In this document: positions 12,501 through 21,561 of the stretch, piece by piece
Position numbering within the stretch: the stretch's first letter is position 1
Layout: each line of letters opens with the position of its first letter
Assembly: GCF_001625195.1 (NCBI RefSeq)
Contig: NC_054390.1
Location: 9,583,222 to 9,647,221, forward strand
Length of the DNA: 64,000 bases
Direction of reading: 5' to 3'
From: Drechmeria coniospora
Taxonomy: Eukaryota > Ascomycota > Sordariomycetes > Hypocreales > Ophiocordycipitaceae
Program-made: the position numbers and the translations under genes
Notes under the pieces: model-generated
What the model saw: only the letters and a program-made list of their open reading frames with translations
The model's database searches: none
What the model was told of the DNA's origin: nothing

Positions 12501-13260
12501 GTGAGGATTGGTGGTGCATTTGGGGGGAAGGTCCGGGGCTCCCGAATGCCAGCTGGTGCTGCTGCTGCTGGTGCTGCTGCTGCAGATTTTGGGGGGGAAC
12601 GATCATGGGACGCGATGGCTGGCGCTGGACCTGTTGCTGTGACATGATGCCGGCAGCCATGAAGGGATTCGATGACGTCTGCTGATGAAAGTGCGCCTGC
12701 TGCATTTGGTGTTGTTGCTGACCGACAGGAAATTGCATGGTTTGTTGCTGCTGCTGTTGTTGGTGGTGCTGCTGCTGCTGTTGCGGTTGGTGTTGCTGCT
12801 GCTGTTGCCGTTGCTGTTGTGGGAGGGGTGCAAAAGCTGCGGTATCGGCATCGTAGATTTGAAACTCGTTCATTCTCATGCCGTACCGTGCCGCCATCTG
12901 CTGCTGGTGCTGCTGGTGCGGCTGATGCTGTTGGGTTGGCGATAGTTGCTGATACGGCTGGTTCGGGTGCTGCTGTACGTACTGTCCCTGCGGCAGTCGC
13001 TGGACCGGCAGCCCGGAGGCGAATAGCTGCTCGTCCCTGGCACCACTGGGATACAGGTTTTGCGGCGACAACGGTGACATCGGCTGCATCATCTGCGTCG
13101 GTGACGGCTGCATCATCTGCGACGGCCGCCGCACAGGGCCACCCTGCGGCTGGACATGCTGCTGCTGCGGCGGCGGCGGCTGCTGCTGATAGCCGGCGTA
13201 CATTCCCTGCTGCTCATGCTGCCCCGGGAACGAGGCCTGGCCCGTACCTCGATAGGCCAT
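9534..13260 (-). CDS. MAU2: Cohesin loading factor subunit MAU2/SCC4 with glutamine-rich N terminus
   Basis: This is the partner of Scc2/NIPBL that loads cohesin on chromatin. I read five exons: 13260-11419, 11365-11250 (an acceptor at 11368 is equally possible), 11173-10616, 10532-10435 and 10369-9534. All introns start GT and end AG, with donors GTGACT, GTACGT, GTAGGT and GTACGT. The product is about 1149 aa. Residues 1 to about 510 are low-complexity and very Q/P-rich, including a polyQ run near 312-333. From about 540 the sequence is the helical TPR-like MAU2 domain (GPIMVAIAEECLEKARRS..., ...LKYCMQYLMLKVLFHRN...) and continues to the C terminus. The exon joins restore continuous family sequence, for example LDSW-DSSTAGISYGPPVS. 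The long disordered N-terminal extension is the odd feature; the conserved domain is intact. Confidence 0.87.
12262..12326. repeat. CAG/CAA trinucleotide run coding for polyglutamine in MAU2
   Basis: On the minus strand this run is read as glutamine codons (mostly CAG with some CAA) within MAU2 exon 1. It is in frame and therefore extends the protein without disrupting it. Length variation between isolates is likely by analogy with other CAG runs. Confidence 0.9.
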
Positions 13261-13437
13261 GATGACGATGCTGCTGCTGCTGCTGGCTCCCTCCTTGCCC
13301 GAGGAGGCTCACGGCATCCGACGGGGCGCTCGGCGCTCGAGAGGATCGGCAAGGCAGGACGCGGCGGCGCCTCGGTCATGCTTCCATGGCCCGCGCGCCG
13401 TCCGAGAAAGCGTAGAGAGAGATGTCGAGAGAGGTTT

Positions 13438-13557
13438 CGGGGATGGTGTCAAGAGAGGTGTCGGGGATGGTGTCGAGAGAAGTGTCGGGGATGGTGTCGA
13501 GAGAGGTGTCGGGGATGGTGTCGAGAGAGGTGTCGGAGATGGTGTCGAGGGAGGTGT
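13438..13557. repeat. 24-bp minisatellite, 5 units
   Basis: Five units based on CGGGGATGGTGTCGAGAGAG (+GTGT) begin 178 bp upstream of the MAU2 ATG. Because 24 is a multiple of three, every frame on both strands stays open, which explains the misleading repeated-peptide ORFs here. Confidence 0.93.
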
Positions 13558-14099
13558 CGAGGAGGTTGTCGAAGGCTTCGGGGAGGTTTCGCGGAGGATG
13601 GCCGTCGACGTCGAAGAGGACGGCACCGATCTGTCGCCGAGGACGGGAAGAAAATGAAACGGCATGCGCACAAAGGCACAAAGGCTACGCGGCGCGACGG
13701 ACTCTGTTCTCTTCCAGCGTCGGCTGCGGTCGCTCGTCACCTCGGCCGCCTTTCTGCGTTGTGTCGTGGCCCTGTCACAAAGTGGTGGGAAGAAGGACTT
13801 GACGTTGCTGGTGGTCAGTGGGCACGAACTCGTGGTCAATCCATCCCACAGCTGGACAAGCTCGTTGGTACCTACGGAGTACGGAGTGTACAGAATCGAT
13901 GGTAGTGCACCACTGTAGTACTTTTGCGTAAGAGCACCAGTACCAAGGCAACGGCGTCTCTGTACGGAGTACTTGCAATACTGCGTAGGTACCTAGTACG
14001 GAGTCCATGTACTGTACTTTGTATGTAAGTGGCGAGTTACTTAGGTACGAGGTATTACGGGGTAGTTATCAAGGTATGCCCAGTACAAGCATAGTAAGT

Positions 14100-14309
14100 A
14101 CTAGGTACCCGTACTCTTGACAGATGGTACATGTAGTTTTTACTAGGTACCCGTACTCGTGACAGATGGTGCATGTATTTTCTACTAGATACCCGTACTC
14201 GTGACAGATGGTACATGTATCTTTTACTAGGTACCCGCACTCGTAACAGATGGTACATGTGTTTTTTACTAGGTACCCGTGCTCGTAACAGATGGTACAT
14301 GTGTTTTTT
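14100..14309. repeat. 42-bp tandem array, 5 units
   Basis: Five adjacent 42-bp units start ACTAGGTACCCGTACTCGTG and end in a T-run, with a few substitutions each. The array lies in the GTAC-rich spacer; the partial sixth unit stops after ACTAGGTAC. Confidence 0.93.
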
Positions 14310-14581
14310 ACTAGGTACAGGTACTAGAGGCTCGGGGTACTGCACACTTAGATGTAATCCGTACCAGCAGAACTGTATTCTTGGGTGCATTGAGTACCGG
14401 TACAGGGCACTCCCACTGTAAGTACAGTTGGTGCATGTACTGCAGTTAGTACCTAGTACGTAGGCATGCACGCCGATGCGCGCGGCTACATTCAAAAATA
14501 CTTGGTTGATACTTGTAATCCGTACTCCGTACAACCTACAGGTGTTTTACAGACGCTAGCCTCCCGTTCCAGTTGATCCGA

Positions 14582-14990
14582 TCCTGTAATACTTGCAAGT
14601 ACTTGTATTGCACAGTTGCAAAGCACGGCACACGGTGCTGCCTGTACCTTCAAGTGCCTGTTGGAACAGTGGCTAAATTTGCAGCACAGGAGTACATATA
14701 AGTGCTTGTATTGCACGGTTGCAAAGTACGGCACACGGTGCTGCCTGTACCTTCAAGTGCCTGTTGGAACAGAAGCTAAATTTGCAGCACAGGAGTACAT
14801 GCAAGTACTTGTATTCTACAGTTGCAAAGTACGGCACACGGTGCTGCCTGTACCTACAAGTGCATGTTGGAACAGAAGCCAAGTTTGCAGCACAGAAGAA
14901 CATGCAAGTACTTGTATTGTACAATTGCAAAGTACGGCACACGGTGCTGCCTGTACCGAAGCTAAATTTGCAGCACAGTAGTACATGCAA
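14582..14990. repeat. 103-bp tandem array, about 4 units
   Basis: The anchor GTTGCAAAG recurs at 14615, 14718, 14821 and (as ATTGCAAAG) 14924, an exact 103-bp period. Each unit contains GGCACACGGTGCTGCCTGTA and a TTTGCAGCACAG segment; the last unit is internally shortened. There is no spacer/repeat alternation, so it is not CRISPR-like. Confidence 0.93.
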
Positions 14991-15576
14991 GTACAGTAAT
15001 AAATGTACAGTCATAAATACTCTGTAGTCCTTATCCGTTAGTACTTGGCTGCAGATATGCGTCCACTCATCTACCTACCCTAGAGCCCGCACACCAGATA
15101 TCACACAGGTATATCGATATGCATCAACGAGCAAGTACGAGTGCTCGTTCGCACTTGCTGTACTCAGAATGCATCAACGAGTACAAGTGCTCGTTCGCAC
15201 TTGCTGTACTCATACAACTGTTACGTGTCCAATTTACGTGTCCAATGTACGTGTTCTCATTGTCACCATCATGTCGACTTCCATCCGTTGAATGAACACT
15301 TTTGTTTTTTATTTCCACGCCGACCAAGCCAGCAGTATATCCAGTCAAATGTACTCGTACGATTACATACATACAGAACAAGCAAATCGCATCCCAAAGG
15401 CCGCTTCGACCCTATAGCCATCCGTCGAGCGCCGGCCAGATGGCAACCGTCGGATCCTTTCTGTAAACGCCGCCCATATGCAGACATGGTCCCTGATACC
15501 ACGAGTACGCAACGCCATCCCGGGTCGTCTAAACAAACGGCGCCGTCCCATGCTGCAACGACCCGACGCCGGCTCA

Positions 15577-18500
15577 TCATACACACACCCATTCGGCAAA
15601 GACGCACCACCGCGCCGTGCGGTCGGCGAGAACCAGGCCTCTCCACAGGCCCCTCTCGGAGCACTTGATGATGGTCTCCCACGTGCCGCCGTCGCTCGGC
15701 TCCTCGTCCACCATGAGCGCTCGGCTCCCGGCGCCGAAGCCTCGGCGCTCCTCCTTCCTCATGAGGCGGAGGATCTTGCCGCCGGGCGTCTGGATGGCCA
15801 GCTTCGCCGGCTTCTTCCCCGACACGGTCCCGCTGGCCGAGCTCGGCGCGCCGCCGTTGACGCTCGAGGCCGTCACGCTCATGGCCGAGCTCGGTCGCCC
15901 GTACGGGCTCGGGCTCGTCGCGCCCGGGTTCGACGCCGGCGTCAGGGCCGAGTGGGGGCCGCTCACGAGCGAGCTCGGATGCTGCCGGATGGCGAAGACG
16001 AAGGTGTTGTTGAGGGCGAGACGCTGGCACTGCGGCTGGACGACGTAAATGTCGTGCCGCTGGGCGTGCGGCGTCGGGTGCCTCGTCACGAACTCGTACT
16101 CGGGGTTCTCGCCCGTGTGGACGATGGGCAGCGAGAAGGCGAGCGGGTGCGGGATGTCCTTGATGCTGTGCATGAGGCCCCTCTTGCCGGCGTACACCTT
16201 GAGCGTGCCCTGGCCCTCGTCCCCCGGCAGCAGCGCCTTGACGGTGTAGCGCTTCAGGCCGTTGAACCACTCGGCCTGCGCCAGCGCCCTCTTCCTCACG
16301 ACGTCGCCGTTCTCGAACACGTCGCCGTCGGCGTCCCGCGCGTAGGCCCGCGCCTCGACGACGGCCGCCACCTCGACGTCGGCCGGCACGTTGAACTTGA
16401 CGTGAACCATCTCGAGGTCCTCGATCCGAGTCGCCGACGTGTTGTAGTCGACCATGTCGATCTCGTTGCGGAAAAAGGACGGGCAGGTGCACGGCAGGTT
16501 GAGCAGGACCTCGTGCGCCACCGGCGGCACAATGTGCTGCTGGTCGTGATGCTCCGGCACGTGCGTCCAGCAGGCCTCGGTCGGGCGGGCGAGGAACCAC
16601 CAAGGGTCGGCGGTGGTGCCGCTCGCCGTCGAGTAGCGGTCGCGCTTCGGGTTCGACGGGCTCGCGAGGCAGCAGTCCATGATGCGCCATTCGTCGTCGA
16701 CGACGACCGCGTTCCACCAATGGTTCGACCGGGGCACCATGTTGAGGTCGGCCACGTCCCCGGGCGTCTTGAGATAGCCGCGCACGACCTCGCACTGGAG
16801 GCCGGCGGCGGCGCACAGCTCCATGACGAGGACGGCGTACTCTTCGGCGCAGCCGCGCTTCGTCTGGATGACGCGACGGGTGTCAATCTCCCCCTCGAAA
16901 TCCTCCTCCCAGCAAATCTTCTCGGCGACCCAGGTGAAGATGGCCCGGAGCCGCTGGACGTCGCTGCGGTAGGGTCGGCAGAGGTACGACGTGGCCAGCG
17001 TGATGGCCGTCGTCATCGGCGGAGGCTCGCTGACGAAGCGCGAGTTCTTGTCGACCTGGCTCAGGTTGATGGCGTGGTAGTCGAGCGGGTCCGCGACGGG
17101 CATGCCGTCGGCGCCTTCGTCCCCTTCGACGCCTTCGTAGAGGTCGTCGACGGGGTTGAGCGCCGGGTGGTCCATCATCTGGCAGCGGTCCCGTCGCTCG
17201 CCGCGCTCGATCTTGCTGAGCGAGTTGGACCGGTTGACGTCCCGTCGAACCTGCACCCAGTCGACGCCGCCGGCAAGGCCCATCTCTCGCATCGAATCTC
17301 GCGTCGCCGTCGAAGGGCTGCCGACGCCGGCCACGCCGGCCAGCATCGTCGTGCTCTGCGCGGCCGATCGGTTGAAGGGCGAGGACCTCGGAGACGAGAT
17401 GCCGGAGCCGGCGCCGGAGCCGGAGCCGGCGGCGATGCTGTTGCGGCTGCTCGCGACGCCCGTCTTGGCCGACTCGAATATCTTTTTGAAAATGTTTCGC
17501 TTCGGCGCCTTGGGCTGCACGAGGCCGCCGAGCCCCACGTTTAGGTCCTCGGGGAAGCCTGCTTGGGACGCGGGCCGGGCGGCGCTCGCATTGCTCGCGT
17601 GGCTGCTGTGGTAGGTGACGCCGGTGAAGGGCGTCTCCGGTCGGTCGCGATCGGCCTCGCGCAGGCCGAGGGCGCTCTGCGCCCGGTGATGGGTGCGGGC
17701 CAAGCTGCCGGCGCTCGTCGAGCTGAAGCCGCCTGCGGATTGGCCGCTCCAGAGCGTCCTGCCGCTGCTCTGCGTCGAGGAGCTCACGTGGCTCTGGTTC
17801 CCGGACGACGAGTTCGTCGCCGTCGTCTTGGTCGTGTAGGTTCTGCTGACGCCGTGGCCGATCTCAAAGGCCGACTTGTGGCTCCTCAGCCTGTGATCCG
17901 ACTCGCCCGACGACGTCTTCGGCCGACCGTACGGCGACTCCTTGGGCGGCGGCGGCGGCGGCGGCATGTCGTCCAAGTCGCCGGCGGGCATGCTCACGCT
18001 GTGCTGGTGCATCTTGCGAAACTGCTTCTCCATCCGCTCCACGTAGGTGCTGAGCTGAGGGGTTTCCCTGCCGCCGTCGTGCTGGCCGCGCTGGCCATGC
18101 TGGTAGGAGGCGCCATGGGACGAGCCGCCGCTCCAGGTCTCGTACCCCTCGTCGTGCTGCGCGACACCCATGGCCGTCAGCGGTCTCGCGCGATCGGGTC
18201 CCCTGCGCCTCGACCGCGGCGACACGGGCGACTCCATGCCGAACGACTCGGGCGCCCAGGGGTTGAGCGGCGGCGAGGGCGGGCGGGCGTCGTAGGGTCC
18301 TCCGATGCCATCCAGCTGGCCGAGCTGCTCCATGACGCCATCCATGGCTTCGCGTAGCGGCGAAGGCGTCATGCGACGGTCGGTCGACGCCCGCCGCGGT
18401 GACGGGTCGTGCGCGTCGTGAAAGGACAGCTCCGATCCCGGACGGTACGGGATGTACGATGCGGTAGAGTTGTGGCGCCCCAGATCGTGCGAGCTTGCGT

Positions 18501-19200
18501 CCATGTCCTGCGAGGGAGCTCGGGCGAGGTGCCGATGCGGCGGCGGCGGCGGCGGCGGAGGTGAGTGCCCTCTAGGGGGGGGCCCGCGACTCGGCGCGCG
18601 ACTCATCGGTGACGCTGGCGATGCTTCTCTCGAGCCGTAGCCATGCCGCGGCGAGGGCGACGGAACATGCTGCGCCTCCTCCTGGCCACCTTTGGAGGGA
18701 GAGGGAGGGTTGGCCGAAGGCTCTCTGGATCGCGCCGCCTGGGCTGGCGGGTCCCGAAACGTCTCCGGCTGCTTCGCGCTCGTGTAGTGAGGGGCCTTTG
18801 CGTATGCCTCGAAGGGCCTGCGAAACGTCTTTGACTTTACCGGCACATTCTTGGGGCTCGGCGTGTCGGTGCCGGGCAAGGGGCTCACCGAGCGCGTCGT
18901 CGGACGAAAATCGTCGGGGAGGAGCTCGACAAAGTTGGAGGGAAAGGAGCCGACGGTTCTGCGGTCTCGATATAGGCGGCCAACCCACCACGAGCCGTCA
19001 CCGGCGTTGAGGCACTCGATGAGGTCGCCCTCGATGAAGCCGAGATCGCGTTTGGACTGGAAAGATGCGGTCAGCCTGCCGTCGACGACCGCGGACAAGG
19101 ACGGCCAGGGTGCGTTGGTTACCTCTCCTCCCCAGGAATAGACGGCTCTGCACCAGCACGGGAAGCGCGTGGGGAGCGGCGGCGGCGGCGGCGGCACCAT
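15577..19200 (-). CDS. CYK3: Cytokinesis protein Cyk3 (SH3 plus transglutaminase-like domain)
   Basis: This is a contractile-ring/septum protein that promotes primary septum formation. The uninterrupted frame encodes 1207 aa, but 19122-19057 looks like a 66-nt intron in frame with no stop (donor GTAACC, CTGAC branch site, acceptor TTTCCAG). Removing it joins YSWGGE directly to SKRDLGFIEGD and restores a normal SH3 domain (about residues 18-75), leaving about 1185 aa. The middle is serine/proline-rich and disordered. The transglutaminase-like domain lies in the second half: RGCAEEYAVLVMELCAAAG, then SNHWWNAVVVDDEWRIMDC, so Cys, His and Asp positions are all visible. I do not infer enzymatic activity from that. 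The C terminus ends in a conserved segment followed by a short tail. It is divergent from the Sid1-like kinase, another septation protein. Confidence 0.9.
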   Translation of the reverse strand: MVPPPPPPLPTRFPCWCRAVYSWGGEVTNAPWPSLSAVVDGRLTASFQSKRDLGFIEGDLIECLNAGDGSWWVGRLYRDRRTVGSFPSNFVELLPDDFRPTTRSVSPLPGTDTPSPKNVPVKSKTFRRPFEAYAKAPHYTSAKQPETFRDPPAQAARSREPSANPPSPSKGGQEEAQHVPSPSPRHGYGSREASPASPMSRAPSRGPPPRGHSPPPPPPPPHRHLARAPSQDMDASSHDLGRHNSTASYIPYRPGSELSFHDAHDPSPRRASTDRRMTPSPLREAMDGVMEQLGQLDGIGGPYDARPPSPPLNPWAPESFGMESPVSPRSRRRGPDRARPLTAMGVAQHDEGYETWSGGSSHGASYQHGQRGQHDGGRETPQLSTYVERMEKQFRKMHQHSVSMPAGDLDDMPPPPPPPKESPYGRPKTSSGESDHRLRSHKSAFEIGHGVSRTYTTKTTATNSSSGNQSHVSSSTQSSGRTLWSGQSAGGFSSTSAGSLARTHHRAQSALGLREADRDRPETPFTGVTYHSSHASNASAARPASQAGFPEDLNVGLGGLVQPKAPKRNIFKKIFESAKTGVASSRNSIAAGSGSGAGSGISSPRSSPFNRSAAQSTTMLAGVAGVGSPSTATRDSMREMGLAGGVDWVQVRRDVNRSNSLSKIERGERRDRCQMMDHPALNPVDDLYEGVEGDEGADGMPVADPLDYHAINLSQVDKNSRFVSEPPPMTTAITLATSYLCRPYRSDVQRLRAIFTWVAEKICWEEDFEGEIDTRRVIQTKRGCAEEYAVLVMELCAAAGLQCEVVRGYLKTPGDVADLNMVPRSNHWWNAVVVDDEWRIMDCCLASPSNPKRDRYSTASGTTADPWWFLARPTEACWTHVPEHHDQQHIVPPVAHEVLLNLPCTCPSFFRNEIDMVDYNTSATRIEDLEMVHVKFNVPADVEVAAVVEARAYARDADGDVFENGDVVRKRALAQAEWFNGLKRYTVKALLPGDEGQGTLKVYAGKRGLMHSIKDIPHPLAFSLPIVHTGENPEYEFVTRHPTPHAQRHDIYVVQPQCQRLALNNTFVFAIRQHPSSLVSGPHSALTPASNPGATSPSPYGRPSSAMSVTASSVNGGAPSSASGTVSGKKPAKLAIQTPGGKILRLMRKEERRGFGAGSRALMVDEEPSDGGTWETIIKCSERGLWRGLVLADRTARWCVFAEWVCV

Positions 19201-21561
19201 GACGACAAAGGGCCTGGGCTGCCGCTGCGATGCTCGGGCGGCACCTGCAAAGGGCGCGAGGGCGAGCTGGTGGAATCTCGCCTAGGCAAACAAAGCGAAG
19301 GCGGCGGCGAGGGGGAGAGGAGGTGACTTTGCGTTTGACGCCAAGGTCGCGGCGAGGAAGCGGCGGTGTGGCCACGAGGAAGCGTCAATGCGTATGCGTA
19401 CACGTATGCGTATGCGTACAAGTATATGTATGCTTGTGCGAGTGCAGGGCCCGGAAGTGTTGTTGTATCATCGAGCACAGGTGCGTGCGTGCGTGCGTGC
19501 GGAGGCGAGTGGGCTTTCGAGTCCCTGGTCGTCGATTCGTCGACGTTCAAACTGTCATGGACGACGGGAGACGGATGGACGAGGCTGCGGTCGCTTGCCG
19601 ATGAAGGAGGCAGAGACGGCGAGAATCAACGACGACGTATCGAGCCTTGGGGGCATGGATCGACGCAAAGGGTGCAATTGTCTCCGACGACGACGCAGCC
19701 TGATGGATGGTGACAACACCGATTGCCCTTGGCTCGATCGGTCTCTCGACAGCCGCGCTGGAGCCTCGAAGCGTGGGAGCCTTGCAGAGTCGGGGATGGA
19801 CGGGGGCGGGCCACCGAAATCCGACGTCAACCAGGGGGATGTGCTGAGCGTGGCATCACAAGTCGGTCGTAGCCTCGATGCTACGTAGGCAGGGAGGGAC
19901 CCGACGTTGCGAGCAGGGGCCTGAGGCCCAAACAACAGAGGGGCATCCGATCTGTTGCCACGACGACGGAGGCCGCTCACCCCCCCAACCCACCGTCGAA
20001 GGGGCCCTAAAGCCCCCCAAGCACCAGTCCGTGTGCTCACCAGGCACCTGGGCTAGCCGTTTGACAGGCGCCGTGACCCGCCGGACAGCACGCTAGCGGC
20101 CACCCCCTGGCGCTCCTCCCAGCGACCAGCCAGCGGCTGGAGCGACGAAGAAGCAACACGGGGCTTCGTGTCTTGCACATGCCGCACCAGTACCGAGCAG
20201 ATGGATGGGTCGACGCCGTACGGAGGACGAATAATACAGAGTGTACGGAGCATGGATGCATCGTCCTCTGTGCTCCGTTTGTCTGTACGTGCCTGACTGC
20301 GCACCTCCCTGAGAATAGAATAGGCGGTGGAAAAGGGACGCTGGTGACGGACGCTGTAGATCAACAGAACCAGCTGGGTTTCCAACCATTAGTGCGCAAG
20401 TACATGTACATGCACATTGCTCCGTACTGCCCAAGTACTTGCAGTACCAGTACAAAGCACGTCATCACCGTCATGCACCACTGTACATGTACTTGGACTG
20501 TAAGTACTGTGAGTACTGTAAGTAAGTACTGCAAGTACTGCAAGTAAGTACCGCAAGTACTCCAAGTAAGTACTGCAAGTACTGCAAGTAAGTACTCCAA
20601 GTAAGTACTCCAAGTACTCCAAGTAAGTACTCCAAGTACTGCAAGTAAGTACACCAAGTACACCAAGTACTGTAGTTGTACATGTACTCTACCTATCCTG
20701 GTTCCCTCCCCGGCCTTGCGCTAGCATGGGCCACCATGGCGACCGCTCGCTAGCGCCCACCCATTGCATCGCACCCGTTCCAGCGCCCGCTACCCACATC
20801 CACCCCTACACCCACCCGCTCTCGCGGCAAGGTCCAGCGCTGTGCCACCGCTGTGCCATCGCTGTGCCAGTGCCGTCCAGCGGCCCCGTGAGCGGCGGCC
20901 CAGCAGCGGGAGGCATGCAGCTAGCTGTGCCGGTCAGAGGCAGTGGTCACAGGTCTGGCCGTTACTTGTAGCCTGTCGTCCCGCCATTCTTCGCCTCTCT
21001 CCCCCTCGATTCCCTCCTCCTCAACACCATCGCAGCCGGGCCATGTCACGATGCAAGGACGACGACGGAGATTCACAAACGACGTTTGCGCCCTGCTCGC
21101 CGCATCAGCCTCGCCCATCGACGAGCCCCCACTGACGACCAGGTGCGGATAGCATTGCGTCCGTTGCTGCGTCCTGCACCCGCACATATACGAGTAAACA
21201 AAGCAGGGTCCGAGCCCCCCCCCCCTCCCCCTCCCCCATCACCCCATCACCCCTAGCTCTTCCTACCCGCCGGCCTCACTACCCGGCCGTCTCTGCTCTG
21301 CTGTCCCAGACAACGGTCAGCTCATTAAACCAGCAACCGACGGGCCTGGGCGGCGCTGGGTGACGGCTCGGCGGCCCAGATAATTTACCTCCACCGAGCC
21401 GCCCTGCATTCAACATCTCCATCAGTCTCTGTGCCAATTGACCCGCCCCAGACGGAGGCGCTCGAGACACACGAGAGGCTGCAAAACTTTCAGCATCCCT
21501 CGACGTCGACGTCGACGTTCCATCTCCTGCGAGCCAGCCAGTCCACGATCGTCGAGCCAAG
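19201..21561. other. Intergenic between divergent CYK3 and the Sid1-like kinase
   Basis: This 2.4-kb shared upstream region holds TATGCGTAC-type short repeats near 19385-19435, a dense AAGTACT array at 20498-20670 and C-rich runs near 21214-21240. No gene is supportable. The final about 200 bp before 21562 is probably the kinase leader. Confidence 0.6.
20498..20670. repeat. AAGTAAGTACT(C/G)CA-type tandem array
   Basis: About 170 nt consist of repeated GTAAGTACTGCAAGTACT and CTCCAAGTAAGTACT modules with 10-25-bp periods. It is the densest local example of the GTAC vocabulary scattered through the intergenic DNA. Confidence 0.9.

Larger units (their letters stand above)
13261..15576. other. 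Repeat-rich intergenic region between MAU2 and CYK3
   Basis: This region contains a 24-bp minisatellite next to the MAU2 start, then about 1.2 kb of GTAC-rich DNA with a 42-bp array (14100-14309) and a 103-bp array (about 14582-14990), and a short 45-50-bp direct duplication near 15128-15210. The open frames here arise from repeats and none looks like a gene. Confidence 0.7.

Noticed and set aside
13156..13905. 249-aa frame with repeated RGWCRE peptides
   Set aside because: It is produced by the 24-bp minisatellite, whose period is divisible by three; both strands give equally open frames.
14582..14990. Possible CRISPR-like array
   Set aside because: It is a 103-bp head-to-tail tandem repeat without unique spacers, in a eukaryotic genome.
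15478..17544. 688-aa open frame on the + strand
   Set aside because: It lies antisense to CYK3, is Arg/Val/His-rich without any domain, and is explained by GC-rich codon bias on the opposite strand.
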